DNA from: Actinorugispora endophytica
Lineage (GTDB): Bacteria > Actinomycetota > Actinomycetes > Streptosporangiales > Streptosporangiaceae
Direction of reading: 5' to 3'
DNA length: 64,000 bases
Assembly: GCF_004363075.1 (NCBI RefSeq)
Contig: NZ_SNYN01000017.1
Coordinates: forward strand, 36,742 to 100,741
In this document: in pieces, positions 27,150 through 35,077 of the stretch
Position numbering within the stretch: position 1 is the stretch's first letter
Layout: the number at the start of each line of letters is the position of its first letter
The notes under the pieces: generated by a model
Databases searched by the model: none
Seen by the model: the letters and a program-made list of their open reading frames with translations, nothing else
What the model was told of the DNA's origin: nothing
Made by a program: the position numbers and the translations under genes

Positions 27150-28184
27150 ATGAACGCAGAGGAAGCAGCTCCAGCGGGCCCCGACCTCAGCGGGATCCCG
27201 CCCGAGCTGTCCCGGTCGATGTACCGCGACATGCTCACCGCCCGGCTCCTGGACGACGAGGCGATCGCGCTGCAGCGCCAGGGCGTCTTCCCCGCCTACG
27301 TCTCCCTGCGCGGCCAGGAGGCCGCCCAGGTCGGCAGCGCCGCCGCGCTGGACACCGCGACCGACTTCGCTTTCCCCACCTACCGGGAGATGGCGGTCGC
27401 CCTCACCATGGGCGTGGACATGGTCGGCTACCTGGCCAGCCACCGCGCGCTGTGGCACGGCGGCCTCTACGACCCGATGGAGTCCCGGTTCGGCCCGGTC
27501 AACGCCGTCGTGGGCGGCCCCGTACCGCACGCCGTGGGCTGGGCGCTGGGCGAGAGCCTGCGCGACGGCCCCGGCTGCGCGATCGCCTACTTCGGCGACG
27601 GGGCCAGTTCCGAGGGCGACGTGCACGAGGCCATGAACTTCGCCGGGGTCTTCGGCGCGCCGGTGGTGTTCTTCTGCCAGAACAACCAGTGGGCGCTTTC
27701 GGTGCCCGTCGAGGCGCAGGTGGCGGGCGGCTCCGTCGCCGCGCGCGCCGCCGGGTACGGGATGCCCGGCGTGCGGGTGGACGGCCAGGACGTCGCGGCG
27801 GTGTACGAGGCCACCCGGGCCGCCCTTCGGCGGGCCCGTGACGGCGGCGGCCCCACCGTCATCGAGGCGCTGACCTACCGCGTCAACCCGCACTCCACCT
27901 CCGACGACCCGGGCCGCTACCGCGATCCCGCCGAGGAGCGGCGCTGGCGCGAACGGGACCCGATCACACTGACACGCCGGGCCCTGGAACGGGCCGGGCA
28001 CGCCGACACCGACTTCTTCGACGCCGCCGAGACCGGGGCCCGCGCCTTCTGCGAGGCCGCGCGCGACGGTGTCGGCAACGCGCCGCACCCCGCCGGATCG
28101 GACCTGTTCTCCCACGTCTACCGCGAACCGACCGAGGCGCTGCGCCGCCAGCAGCGCGTCTGGCGCGACGAGGTCGGACCGTGA
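27150..28184 (+). CDS. 2-oxoacid dehydrogenase E1 component, alpha subunit
   Basis: A 344-residue thiamine-diphosphate-dependent E1-alpha that decarboxylates a 2-oxoacid and reductively acylates a lipoyl domain. The TPP motif is clear: GDGASSEGD from residue 149, with the closing NN at 178-179 (CQNNQWALS). PAYVSLRGQEAAQVG and DFAFPTYREM are typical of the PDH/BCKDH/acetoin class. The phosphorylation-loop segment TYRVNPHSTSDDPGRYRDPAEE resembles branched-chain E1-alpha. The true substrate cannot be fixed from sequence. First gene of a four-gene unit with E1-beta 55 bp downstream. Confidence 0.92.
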   Translation: MNAEEAAPAGPDLSGIPPELSRSMYRDMLTARLLDDEAIALQRQGVFPAYVSLRGQEAAQVGSAAALDTATDFAFPTYREMAVALTMGVDMVGYLASHRALWHGGLYDPMESRFGPVNAVVGGPVPHAVGWALGESLRDGPGCAIAYFGDGASSEGDVHEAMNFAGVFGAPVVFFCQNNQWALSVPVEAQVAGGSVAARAAGYGMPGVRVDGQDVAAVYEATRAALRRARDGGGPTVIEALTYRVNPHSTSDDPGRYRDPAEERRWRERDPITLTRRALERAGHADTDFFDAAETGARAFCEAARDGVGNAPHPAGSDLFSHVYREPTEALRRQQRVWRDEVGP

Positions 28185-28239
28185 GCGGCCCCGCGTCCGG
28201 GAGTCCCCGCCACGAATCCGCCAAGAAGGGCAGCACGCC

Positions 28240-29253
28240 ATGACCGAACTCGCGGTTCCCGCGGACCAGGCCGCCACGGCCACCGAGACGTCCATGCAGC
28301 AGGCCGTCAACGCGGCGCTGCGAACGCTGCTGGCCGAGGACCCCGCCACGCTCGTCTTCGGCGAGGACGTGGGGCGGCTCGGCGGGGTCTTCCGGGTCAC
28401 CGACGGCCTCCAGGCCGAGTTCGGGGACCGGCGGGTCTTCGACACCCCGCTGGCCGAGTCCGCCATCATCGGCCTGGCCGTCGGTCTGGCGATGAACGGC
28501 TGGCGGCCCGTCCCCGAGCTCCAGTTCGACGGGTTCGCCTACCCCGCGGTCGACCAGATCGTGAACCAGATGGCGCGGATGCACTACCGCACCCGCGGGG
28601 CCGCCCCCATGCCGATCACGCTGCGGCTGCCCAGCTTCGGCGGCATCCAGGCGCCCGAGCACCACGGTGAGAGCCTGGAGGCGCTGTTCGCACACGTCCC
28701 CGGCCTGAAGGTGTGCGCGCCCTCGGATCCCGCCGACGCCTACGGCCTGCTGCTGCAGTCGGTGCGAGCCGACGACCCGGTGATCTACATGGAGCCCAAG
28801 GCCCGGTACTGGAACCGCCGCGCGGTTCGGCTGGGCGAACCCGACCTGCCGATCGGCGCGAGCCGCACCGTGCGCGAGGGGCGGCACGCCACGCTGGTCG
28901 CCTGGGGCGCCATGGTGCACCGCTGCGAGCAGGCCGCCGAGCTCGCCGCCGAGGACGGCGTCGAACTGGAGGTGCTGGACCTGCGCTGGCTCAAGCCGAT
29001 CGACACCGACGGCCTGGCCGCGTCGGTCGCGCGCACCGGGCGCGCGGTGGTCGTGCACGAGGCCCCGCTGACCGCGGGCCTGGGCGCGGAGGTCTCCGCG
29101 CTGGTCACCGAGCACGCCTTCGCCTCGCTGCGCGCCCCCGTCCAGCGGGTGACCGGGTTCGACGTCCCCTACCCCGCGGGGCCGCTGGAGCCGCAGTACC
29201 TGCCCACGGTCGACCGCATCCTGCTGGCGGTCCAGCGCACACTGGAGTTCTAG
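28240..29253 (+). CDS. 2-oxoacid dehydrogenase E1 component, beta subunit
   Basis: A 337-residue transketolase-type E1-beta. Motifs: VFGEDVGRLGGVFRVTDGLQAEFGDRRVFDTPLAESAIIGLAVGLAMNG (contacts TPP), QFDGFAYPAVDQIVNQMARMHYRTRG, SFGGIQAPEHHGESLEALFAHVPGLKVCAPSDP and C-terminal VTGFDVPYPAGPLEPQYLPTVDRI. It pairs with the alpha subunit to form the alpha2beta2 E1. The ATG at 28240 follows AAGAAGGG. A family A hairpin separates it from the lipoyl gene, which may lower expression of the downstream genes. Confidence 0.93.
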   Translation: MTELAVPADQAATATETSMQQAVNAALRTLLAEDPATLVFGEDVGRLGGVFRVTDGLQAEFGDRRVFDTPLAESAIIGLAVGLAMNGWRPVPELQFDGFAYPAVDQIVNQMARMHYRTRGAAPMPITLRLPSFGGIQAPEHHGESLEALFAHVPGLKVCAPSDPADAYGLLLQSVRADDPVIYMEPKARYWNRRAVRLGEPDLPIGASRTVREGRHATLVAWGAMVHRCEQAAELAAEDGVELEVLDLRWLKPIDTDGLAASVARTGRAVVVHEAPLTAGLGAEVSALVTEHAFASLRAPVQRVTGFDVPYPAGPLEPQYLPTVDRILLAVQRTLEF

Positions 29254-29263
29254 TCCTTCTCGG

Positions 29264-29321
29264 TGATCGTGGCCTTTCCGGGGCCTCGGAGGCGGTTGAG
29301 ACCCCGGAAAGGCCACGATCA
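29264..29321. repeat. Dispersed hairpin family A, copy 2
   Basis: A perfect 20-bp stem (29264-29283 with 29302-29321) encloses an 18-nt loop, CCTCGGAGGCGGTTGAGA. Unlike the other copies it lies inside an operon, 10 bases after the E1-beta stop and 50 before the lipoyl gene, so it could attenuate transcription or protect the upstream message. Confidence 0.8.
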
Positions 29322-29370
29322 GCGGGAGACCACCGCGAACCGGCGGAAACGACGACAAGGACCACCACCG

Positions 29371-29709
29371 ATGACCCACACCGGCCCCACCTCCGAGCGC
29401 ACCTTCGCCCTCCCCGACCTGGGCGAGGGGCTGGTCGAGGCGACCGTCCTGGAATGGCTGGTCCAGCCGGGCGAGCGCGTCGAGCGCAACCAGCCGCTGG
29501 TCGAGCTGGAGACCGCCAAGTCCGCCGTGGAGATCCCCTCCCCGCACACCGGGGTCGTGGCGCGGCTGCACGCCGAGGAGGGCCGGGTGGTCGCCGTCGG
29601 CGAACCGCTGGCGACCTTCGCGGTCGAGGCGGGCGCCGGGATCGTGGGTACCGTTCCCACCGAGGAGAAGCCGACCCGGCGGGTCCGCCTCAGGCCGCCC
29701 GCCGAGTAG
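29371..29709 (+). CDS. Free-standing lipoyl-domain protein (E2 carrier without catalytic core)
   Basis: A 112-residue protein consisting only of a biotinyl/lipoyl domain (about residues 10-86) with FALPDLGEGLVEATVLEWLVQPGERVERNQPLVELETAKSAVEIPSPHTGVV. Lys50 in ETAKS is the predicted lipoylation site. A 25-residue Arg/Pro tail follows. A normal E2 has, after this domain, a peripheral-subunit binding domain and a ~230-residue acyltransferase with HxxxDG; neither is here, nor in the rest of the operon. The frame has a clean stop and the next gene begins 53 bp on. It is either a carrier for an E2 encoded elsewhere or part of a split AcoC-like pair with the next gene. Confidence 0.88.
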   Translation: MTHTGPTSERTFALPDLGEGLVEATVLEWLVQPGERVERNQPLVELETAKSAVEIPSPHTGVVARLHAEEGRVVAVGEPLATFAVEAGAGIVGTVPTEEKPTRRVRLRPPAE

Positions 29710-29762
29710 CGGCGCGCTCCCCGCCGAACGGACCCCCACCTCCCACCCAGACGGGAACACGC

Positions 29763-30527
29763 ATGGACCAGACCCTGCTCGACGCGACCGGGGAACCGGC
29801 GCTGCGGTACACGGTGGGCGGCGCGGAGCCGTCCCGGGAGCCGCCGGTGCTGCTCGTGCACGGGTTCGGCTCGGACTTCGAACTGAACTGGGCGCGTGCG
29901 GGCTGGGTCGGCGCGTTGCGGAACTCCGGCCGCCGCCTCGTCGGCGTGGACCTGCCCGGGCACGGCGGCTCCCCCCGCCCGCACGACCCCGAGCGCTACA
30001 CCCCGAAGGCGCTGGCCGCGCTGCTCGCCCGGGTGCTGGACGCGGTCGGCGCGCCCGAGGCCGACGTCGTGGGCTACTCGATGGGGTCGCGGCTGAGCTG
30101 GCAGCTGGCGGTGGACTTCCCCGGCCGGGTGCGCCGGGCCGTGCTGGGCGGCTTCGGTCCGGTCGACGCCTTCGAGGACACCGACCTGGAGGGCCTGGAG
30201 CGCGGCGCGGACGGCGGACGGTTCGGCGCCGTCTTCGCGGCGGCCGCCGCCCTGCCGGGCGCGGACACCGCCGCGCTGGCGGCCTGCGCGCGGGGGCAGG
30301 CGTCCCAGGTCTACTCCCCCTCCCCCGCTCCGGACGGCGTTCCGCTCCTGTTCGTCGCGGGCGAGCGGGACGGGATCGCCGAGGGGGTGGAGTCCCTGGC
30401 CGCCGCGCTGCCCGCGGCGGAGGTGCTGCGCCTGCCGCGCCGGGACCACCGCAACGCGGTCTCGGCCCAGGCGTTCAAGAGCGCGGCCACGGAGTTCCTC
30501 GCGCGGGGGCGGGGGCTCTCCGGCTGA
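29763..30527 (+). CDS. Alpha/beta hydrolase in place of E2 acyltransferase
   Basis: A 254-residue alpha/beta-hydrolase. Oxyanion region LLVHGFGSDFELNWARAGW, nucleophile elbow GYSMGS with Ser106, acid in FVAGERDG and His in RRDHRNAV near the end. It follows the lipoyl protein directly. In Pseudomonas AcoC, the acetoin dehydrogenase E2, a lipoyl domain is fused to an alpha/beta-hydrolase-like domain; here the same two modules are separate genes. That suggests it acts on the acyl-lipoyl or acyl-CoA product (inference). It may alternatively be an unrelated esterase. Confidence 0.87.
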   Translation: MDQTLLDATGEPALRYTVGGAEPSREPPVLLVHGFGSDFELNWARAGWVGALRNSGRRLVGVDLPGHGGSPRPHDPERYTPKALAALLARVLDAVGAPEADVVGYSMGSRLSWQLAVDFPGRVRRAVLGGFGPVDAFEDTDLEGLERGADGGRFGAVFAAAAALPGADTAALAACARGQASQVYSPSPAPDGVPLLFVAGERDGIAEGVESLAAALPAAEVLRLPRRDHRNAVSAQAFKSAATEFLARGRGLSG

Positions 30528-30858
30528 GCCGCCGGAGTGCCCCGCGCCCGGGCCGTCGACGGGGAACGGGCGGGCCGCGCGAGGCTGTTCCGGGAACACC
30601 GTCGTCACTCCGCGTACAGGCGCCTACGAGTCGTCCTTTGGCAACAATTGCCGTTGCGGACCCTTCGCCGACCTGGCGGGAAGGTAGAAATGTGAGATGG
30701 GAGACAAACCGTTGGTAACGTCCGTTTCACTCCGCTCTCGCCTTCATAACAACCCCCCCTCGATGATTGGTGACATTTCCGTAAGCGGATAGTGTCCGGC
30801 TGCATAACCCGGTGGTTCGCGTGCCGCGAACCGCCCGAGGGCTTGAAGGGGAGGAAGC
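30528..30858. promoter_or_regulatory. Upstream region of the nucleoside transporter, with candidate promoter
   Basis: A 330-base gap. TTGGTG (30767-30772) and TAGTGT (30790-30795), 17 bases apart, form a plausible -35/-10 pair about 64 bp before the lipoprotein GTG. The area 30620-30790 is less GC-rich than the flanks. No gene is supported here. GGGGAGGAAGC just before 30859 is a strong ribosome binding site. Confidence 0.4.
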
Positions 30859-31926
30859 GTGGAGCGCAACATGGTCACCCGTTTCGCGGCGATCGCAGCG
30901 GCCGGTGTGCTCGGCCTGGCGATGACAGCCTGTGACGCCAGCGGGGGTGGCGGCGAGTCCGGCGGCGACGGTGAGAGCGCCGCCCCGGCGACCGACATCA
31001 AGGTCGGCCTCGCCTACGACATCGGCGGCAGGGGTGACAAGTCCTTCAACGACGCGGCGTACCGCGGCCTCCAGCAGGTCCAGGAGGAGCTCGGCATCGA
31101 GGACGTCCAGGACCTGGAGCCCACCGAGGGCGAGTCCGACGCCGACAAGGTGAACCGCCTGACCCTGATGGCCGAAGAGGGCTACAACGTCGTCATCGGC
31201 GTCGGCTTCGCCTACGAGCAGCCGATCCGCGAGGTCGCTCCCGAGTTCCCCGACGTGCACTTCGCGATCGTCGACTCCGAGATCGACGACATCGACAACG
31301 TCACCGGCCTGGTGTTCGCCGAGGAGCAGGCCTCCTTCCTGGCCGGCGCCGCCGCCGCGCTCAAGACCGAAGAGGACCACATCGGCTTCATCGGCGGCGT
31401 CGAGACCCCGCTGATCAAGAAGTTCGAGGCCGGGTACATCGCGGGCGCCCAGGAGATCAACCCCGACATCGAGATCGAGACGGCCTACCTGTCGCAGCCG
31501 CCGGACTTCAGCGGCTTCCAGGACCCCGCGCGCGGCAAGGCCACCGCCGAGGGCCAGTACGACGCCGGGGCCGACGTGATCTACCACGCCGCCGGCGCCT
31601 CGGGCAACGGCGTGCTGGAGTCGGCCGCCGAGCAGGAGAAGCTCTTCATCGGCGTCGACAGCGACCAGTACGAGAGCGCCCCCGAGGACCAGCGGTCCTC
31701 CGTGGTCACCTCCGCCCTCAAGGGCGTGGACACCGCGGTGTTCGAGTACGTCAAGTCCGTGGTGGACGGCGACGTCCAGAGCGGCGTCCAGCGTTTCGAC
31801 CTGGCCAGCGGCGGCGTCGACTACGCCACGTCCAACCCCGAGCAGATCTCCGACATCCAGGAGGAGCTCGACGGCCTGAAGCAGCGGATCATCGACGGCG
31901 AGATCGAGATCCCGACCGAGCCCTAA
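30859..31926 (+). CDS. BMP family nucleoside-binding lipoprotein
   Basis: A 355-residue substrate-binding lipoprotein of the BmpA/PnrA/Med class, which feeds purine or pyrimidine nucleosides to an ABC transporter. The signal peptide ends in a lipobox LAMTAC with Cys25. The mature part starts with a Gly/Ser linker, then IKVGLAYDIGGRGDKSFNDAAYRGL, the BMP-family nucleoside-binding opening. VNRLTLMAEEGYNVVIGVGFAYEQPI, HIGFIGGVETPLIKKFEAGYIAGAQ and DVIYHAAGASGNGVLESA follow. GTG start after GGGGAGG. The ATPase and two permeases follow after a strong hairpin that may favour excess binding protein. Confidence 0.94.
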   Translation: MERNMVTRFAAIAAAGVLGLAMTACDASGGGGESGGDGESAAPATDIKVGLAYDIGGRGDKSFNDAAYRGLQQVQEELGIEDVQDLEPTEGESDADKVNRLTLMAEEGYNVVIGVGFAYEQPIREVAPEFPDVHFAIVDSEIDDIDNVTGLVFAEEQASFLAGAAAALKTEEDHIGFIGGVETPLIKKFEAGYIAGAQEINPDIEIETAYLSQPPDFSGFQDPARGKATAEGQYDAGADVIYHAAGASGNGVLESAAEQEKLFIGVDSDQYESAPEDQRSSVVTSALKGVDTAVFEYVKSVVDGDVQSGVQRFDLASGGVDYATSNPEQISDIQEELDGLKQRIIDGEIEIPTEP

Positions 31927-31949
31927 AGGGCTCGGCCTGATCGCCGCAC

Positions 31950-31995
31950 GGCGTTCCGCGGCCCCGGGGAGCGTGCCCCGGGGCCGCGGAACGCC
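31950..31995 (+). terminator. Perfect 20-bp hairpin inside the transporter operon
   Basis: 31950-31969 pairs perfectly with 31976-31995 around the loop AGCGTG. It begins 24 bases after the lipoprotein stop and 69 before the ATPase start. This is the usual place for a stabilising or attenuating hairpin that gives more binding protein than transporter. Confidence 0.65.
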
Positions 31996-32063
31996 GGCGC
32001 GTTTCGGCGCCCGCAGGCTCACGAGGCCTCGGGCGCCTCTTTCGATAGACACCAAGGAGTCGG

Positions 32064-33653
32064 ATGAGCGGCACGGACACGGCCAGCGGAGCGGCGCCTC
32101 CCGCCGTCGAGCTGCGCGGGATCACCAAGCGGTTTCCCGGGGTGGTGGCCAACCACGACATCAACATCACGGTCGGAGCGGGGACGGTCCACGCCATCGT
32201 CGGCGAGAACGGCGCGGGCAAGTCCACCCTGATGAAGACCCTGTACGGCATGCACCAGCCGGACGAGGGCAGTATCGCCGTCAACGGCGGGACGGTCCGG
32301 CTGAACTCCCCCTCCGACGCCATCAAGCACGGCATCGGCATGGTGCACCAGCACTTCATGCTCGCCGACAACCTCACGGTGCTGGAGAACGTCGTCCTGG
32401 GCGCGGAGGGCCTGCACGGCATCGGCTCCCGCGCCCGCGCGCGGATCGAGGAGCTGTCCGCCCAGTACGGGCTGGGCGTGCGCCCGCGGCGGCTGATGGA
32501 GGAGCTGGGCGTCGGCGACCGCCAGCGGGTGGAGATCCTCAAGGTCCTGTACCGCGGCGCGCGCATCGTCATCCTGGACGAGCCCACCGCGGTGCTGGTC
32601 CCGCAGGAGGTCGACGAGCTCTTCGACAACCTGCGCGAGCTCAAGCGCGAGGGCCTGACCGTCATCTTCATCTCGCACAAGCTCGACGAGGTCCTCTCGG
32701 TCGCGGACGAGATCACCGTGATCCGGCGCGGCACCACCGTGGCCACCGCCGACCCCGCCCGGACGACCGCGCGCGAACTGGCGACGCTCATGGTCGGCGG
32801 GCAGCTTCCGGTGCCCGAGCTGCGCGAGTCGACGGTCACCGACCGGATGGTGCTCCAGATCCAGGACCTGACCGTGGCCGCCCCCGACGGGCGGCCGGTC
32901 GTGGACGGCGTCTCCCTGTCCATCCGGGCGGGTGAGATCGTCGGCATCGCGGGGGTCGAGGGCAACGGCCAGAGCGAGCTGATCGAGGCCGTCATGGGGA
33001 TGCGGCCGGTCGCGCGGGGGAGGATCCTGCTCGCCGGCGAGCCCGTCACCGGTTGGTCCACCCGCGCCGTCCGCGAGGCGGGGGTCGGCTACATCCCCGA
33101 GGACCGGCACCGGCACGGCCTGCTGCTGGAGTCCCCGCTGTGGGAGAACCGCGTCCTCGGCCACCAGACCCAGCCGCCGAACGCCAAGGGGCCGCTCATC
33201 GACCGCGCCGGGGCGCGCGCCGACACCGAGCGCATCGTCGCCGAGTTCGACGTGCGCACCCCGGGGATCGACGTGCAGGCCGACGCGCTCAGCGGCGGCA
33301 ACCAGCAGAAGCTGATCGTCGGCCGCGAGATGAGCAACGACCCCAAGGTCATCGTGGCCGCGCACCCCACCCGCGGCGTCGACGTCGGCGCGCAGGCCGC
33401 CATCTGGGACCAGCTCCGCGCGGCCCGCGCCAAGGGCCTGGCCGTGCTGCTGGTCTCGGCCGACCTGGACGAGCTGATCGGCATGTCCGACACGCTGCAC
33501 GTGATCCTGCGGGGCAGGCTGGTCGCCGAAGCCGATCCGGGCGCGGTCACCCCCGAGCAGCTCGGTTCGGCCATGACCGGCGCGGGACTGGACCCGGCCG
33601 ACACGTCCGCGGACGACAGCGGACCGGCCACTGAAGACGAGGCAGGAGCATGA
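32064..33653 (+). CDS. Nucleoside ABC transporter, double ATPase subunit
   Basis: A 529-residue protein with two fused ABC ATPase domains, as in NupO/RbsA-type importers. Domain 1 has Walker A GENGAGKST (from residue 48), VHQHFMLADNLTVLENVVLG and Walker B VILDEPTAVLVPQE, with a degenerate signature VGDRQRVEIL. Domain 2 (from about 275) has the variant Walker A GVEGNGQSE, a regular signature SGGNQQK and Walker B VIVAAHPTRGVD. Only one site is expected to be fully active, as is typical for the class. AAGGAG precedes the ATG. Its stop overlaps the next start (ATGA). Confidence 0.95.
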   Translation: MSGTDTASGAAPPAVELRGITKRFPGVVANHDINITVGAGTVHAIVGENGAGKSTLMKTLYGMHQPDEGSIAVNGGTVRLNSPSDAIKHGIGMVHQHFMLADNLTVLENVVLGAEGLHGIGSRARARIEELSAQYGLGVRPRRLMEELGVGDRQRVEILKVLYRGARIVILDEPTAVLVPQEVDELFDNLRELKREGLTVIFISHKLDEVLSVADEITVIRRGTTVATADPARTTARELATLMVGGQLPVPELRESTVTDRMVLQIQDLTVAAPDGRPVVDGVSLSIRAGEIVGIAGVEGNGQSELIEAVMGMRPVARGRILLAGEPVTGWSTRAVREAGVGYIPEDRHRHGLLLESPLWENRVLGHQTQPPNAKGPLIDRAGARADTERIVAEFDVRTPGIDVQADALSGGNQQKLIVGREMSNDPKVIVAAHPTRGVDVGAQAAIWDQLRAARAKGLAVLLVSADLDELIGMSDTLHVILRGRLVAEADPGAVTPEQLGSAMTGAGLDPADTSADDSGPATEDEAGA

Positions 33654-35077
33654 CCAAGTCCCTTCCCACCCCCGCGGGGTTCGCGGCGGCGGCCGGAGCC
33701 GGGGTCGTCCTGACCGTGCTGCTCGACATGGCGCTGCTCGCACCGGCCGCGCTCGCCATCGGCGTGGTCGCGGCCTTCGCGGTGGCGGTCCTGTTCGTGG
33801 GCTCCTCCACCGCCGACGCCGACTCCGGCATCCACCGCGCCGTCGTCGCCCCCGTCGCGCTGGTGCTGGCCGTCCTGGTGGGCCTGTTCACCGGGCTGGT
33901 CGCCGACCTGTGGCTGATCGAGCCGGTGGCCTACGCGATCGGCGCCCTCGTCGGCGGGACGGCCTCGGCCGCCCTGTACCGCGGGCTGGCCACCCAGTTG
34001 GCGCTGGCCTTCGCCGCGGTCGCCGCGGCGGGCGCGCTGGCCCTGGGCATCACCGCCCTGGTGCTGTACGTCACCGGGGTGGACCCCCTCTCCACGTTCG
34101 CGCGGATGACGGACTACGGCACCCAGCCCAACAGCCTCGTGACGGTGGTCAACACCGGCACCACCTACTACCTGTCCGCGGTGGCGGTGGCGGTCGGCTT
34201 CCGGATGAACCTGTTCAACATCGGCGTGGACGGCCAGTACCGGCTGGCCGCGCTGCTGGCCGCGGCGGTCGGCGGCGCGTTCGTGCTGCCGCCCGGGCTG
34301 CACCAGCTGGTGATCATCCTCGTGGCCGTCGCGGTCGGCGGGTTCTGGGCGGGGATCGCGGGCTGGCTGAAGGTGACCCGCGGCGTGTCCGAGGTCATCT
34401 CCACGATCATGCTGAACGCGATCGCGACCGGCGTGACCGCCTACCTGCTCAACACCAACCGGCTCGCCGTCGAGATCGGCACCAACAACATCGGCACGCG
34501 GCCGATCGCCGAGTCCGGCTGGGTGCCGGGAATCCCCGGCGGCTTCATGGGCGCGGGCCGGGAGATCTTCGGGCTGACCCTGCTCGCGGTCGCGGTCGGC
34601 GTCGGCTACTGGTGGCTGCTGAACCGCACCCGGTTCGGCTTCGAGCTGCGCGCCACCGGCCAGTCCGCCACCGCGGCGCAGGCCAGCGGGGTCAACGTCA
34701 AGAAGATGGTCGTGGTCTCCATGGTCATCTCCGGCATGGTGGCCGGTCTGGTCGGCATGCCGCAGCTGCTGGGCGCGTCGCACTACTACGCGCTGGACTT
34801 CCCGGTCGGCCTGGGCTTCACCGGGATCGCGATCGCGCTGCTGGGCCGCAACCACCCCGTGGGAATCGCCGCGGCCGCGCTGTTCTGGTCGTTCCTGAAC
34901 CAGTCGTCGCAGATCCTGGACATCGACGGAATCCCCAAGGAGATCGCCGTCGTCACCCAGGCCACGATGGTGCTGACCATCGTCGTGGTGTACGAGCTCG
35001 TGCACCGCTGGGGTCGGCGCTACCAGCAGCGTCAGGTCGGTAGGGAACTGGGCCGGGAGAGGGTGGCCGCGTCATGA
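33650..35077 (+). CDS. Nucleoside ABC transporter permease 1
   Basis: A 475-residue membrane protein of the BPD_transp_2 (RbsC-like) group. Twelve or so hydrophobic segments can be counted, more than the usual eight to ten, because about 130 extra residues at the N-terminus carry additional helices (AAGAGVVLTVLLDMALLAPAALAIGVVAAFAVAVLFV and VVAPVALVLAVLVGLFTGLVADLW). The core signature FRMNLFNIGVDGQYRLAALLAA and the EAA-like RFGFELRATGQSATAAQASGVNVKKM are clear. ATGA overlap with the next permease gene. Confidence 0.93.
   Translation: MTKSLPTPAGFAAAAGAGVVLTVLLDMALLAPAALAIGVVAAFAVAVLFVGSSTADADSGIHRAVVAPVALVLAVLVGLFTGLVADLWLIEPVAYAIGALVGGTASAALYRGLATQLALAFAAVAAAGALALGITALVLYVTGVDPLSTFARMTDYGTQPNSLVTVVNTGTTYYLSAVAVAVGFRMNLFNIGVDGQYRLAALLAAAVGGAFVLPPGLHQLVIILVAVAVGGFWAGIAGWLKVTRGVSEVISTIMLNAIATGVTAYLLNTNRLAVEIGTNNIGTRPIAESGWVPGIPGGFMGAGREIFGLTLLAVAVGVGYWWLLNRTRFGFELRATGQSATAAQASGVNVKKMVVVSMVISGMVAGLVGMPQLLGASHYYALDFPVGLGFTGIAIALLGRNHPVGIAAAALFWSFLNQSSQILDIDGIPKEIAVVTQATMVLTIVVVYELVHRWGRRYQQRQVGRELGRERVAAS

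Noticed and set aside
26880..29321. CRISPR-like array from recurring palindromes
   Set aside because: The copies are kilobases apart, lie at gene ends, lack spacers and have no cas genes nearby.
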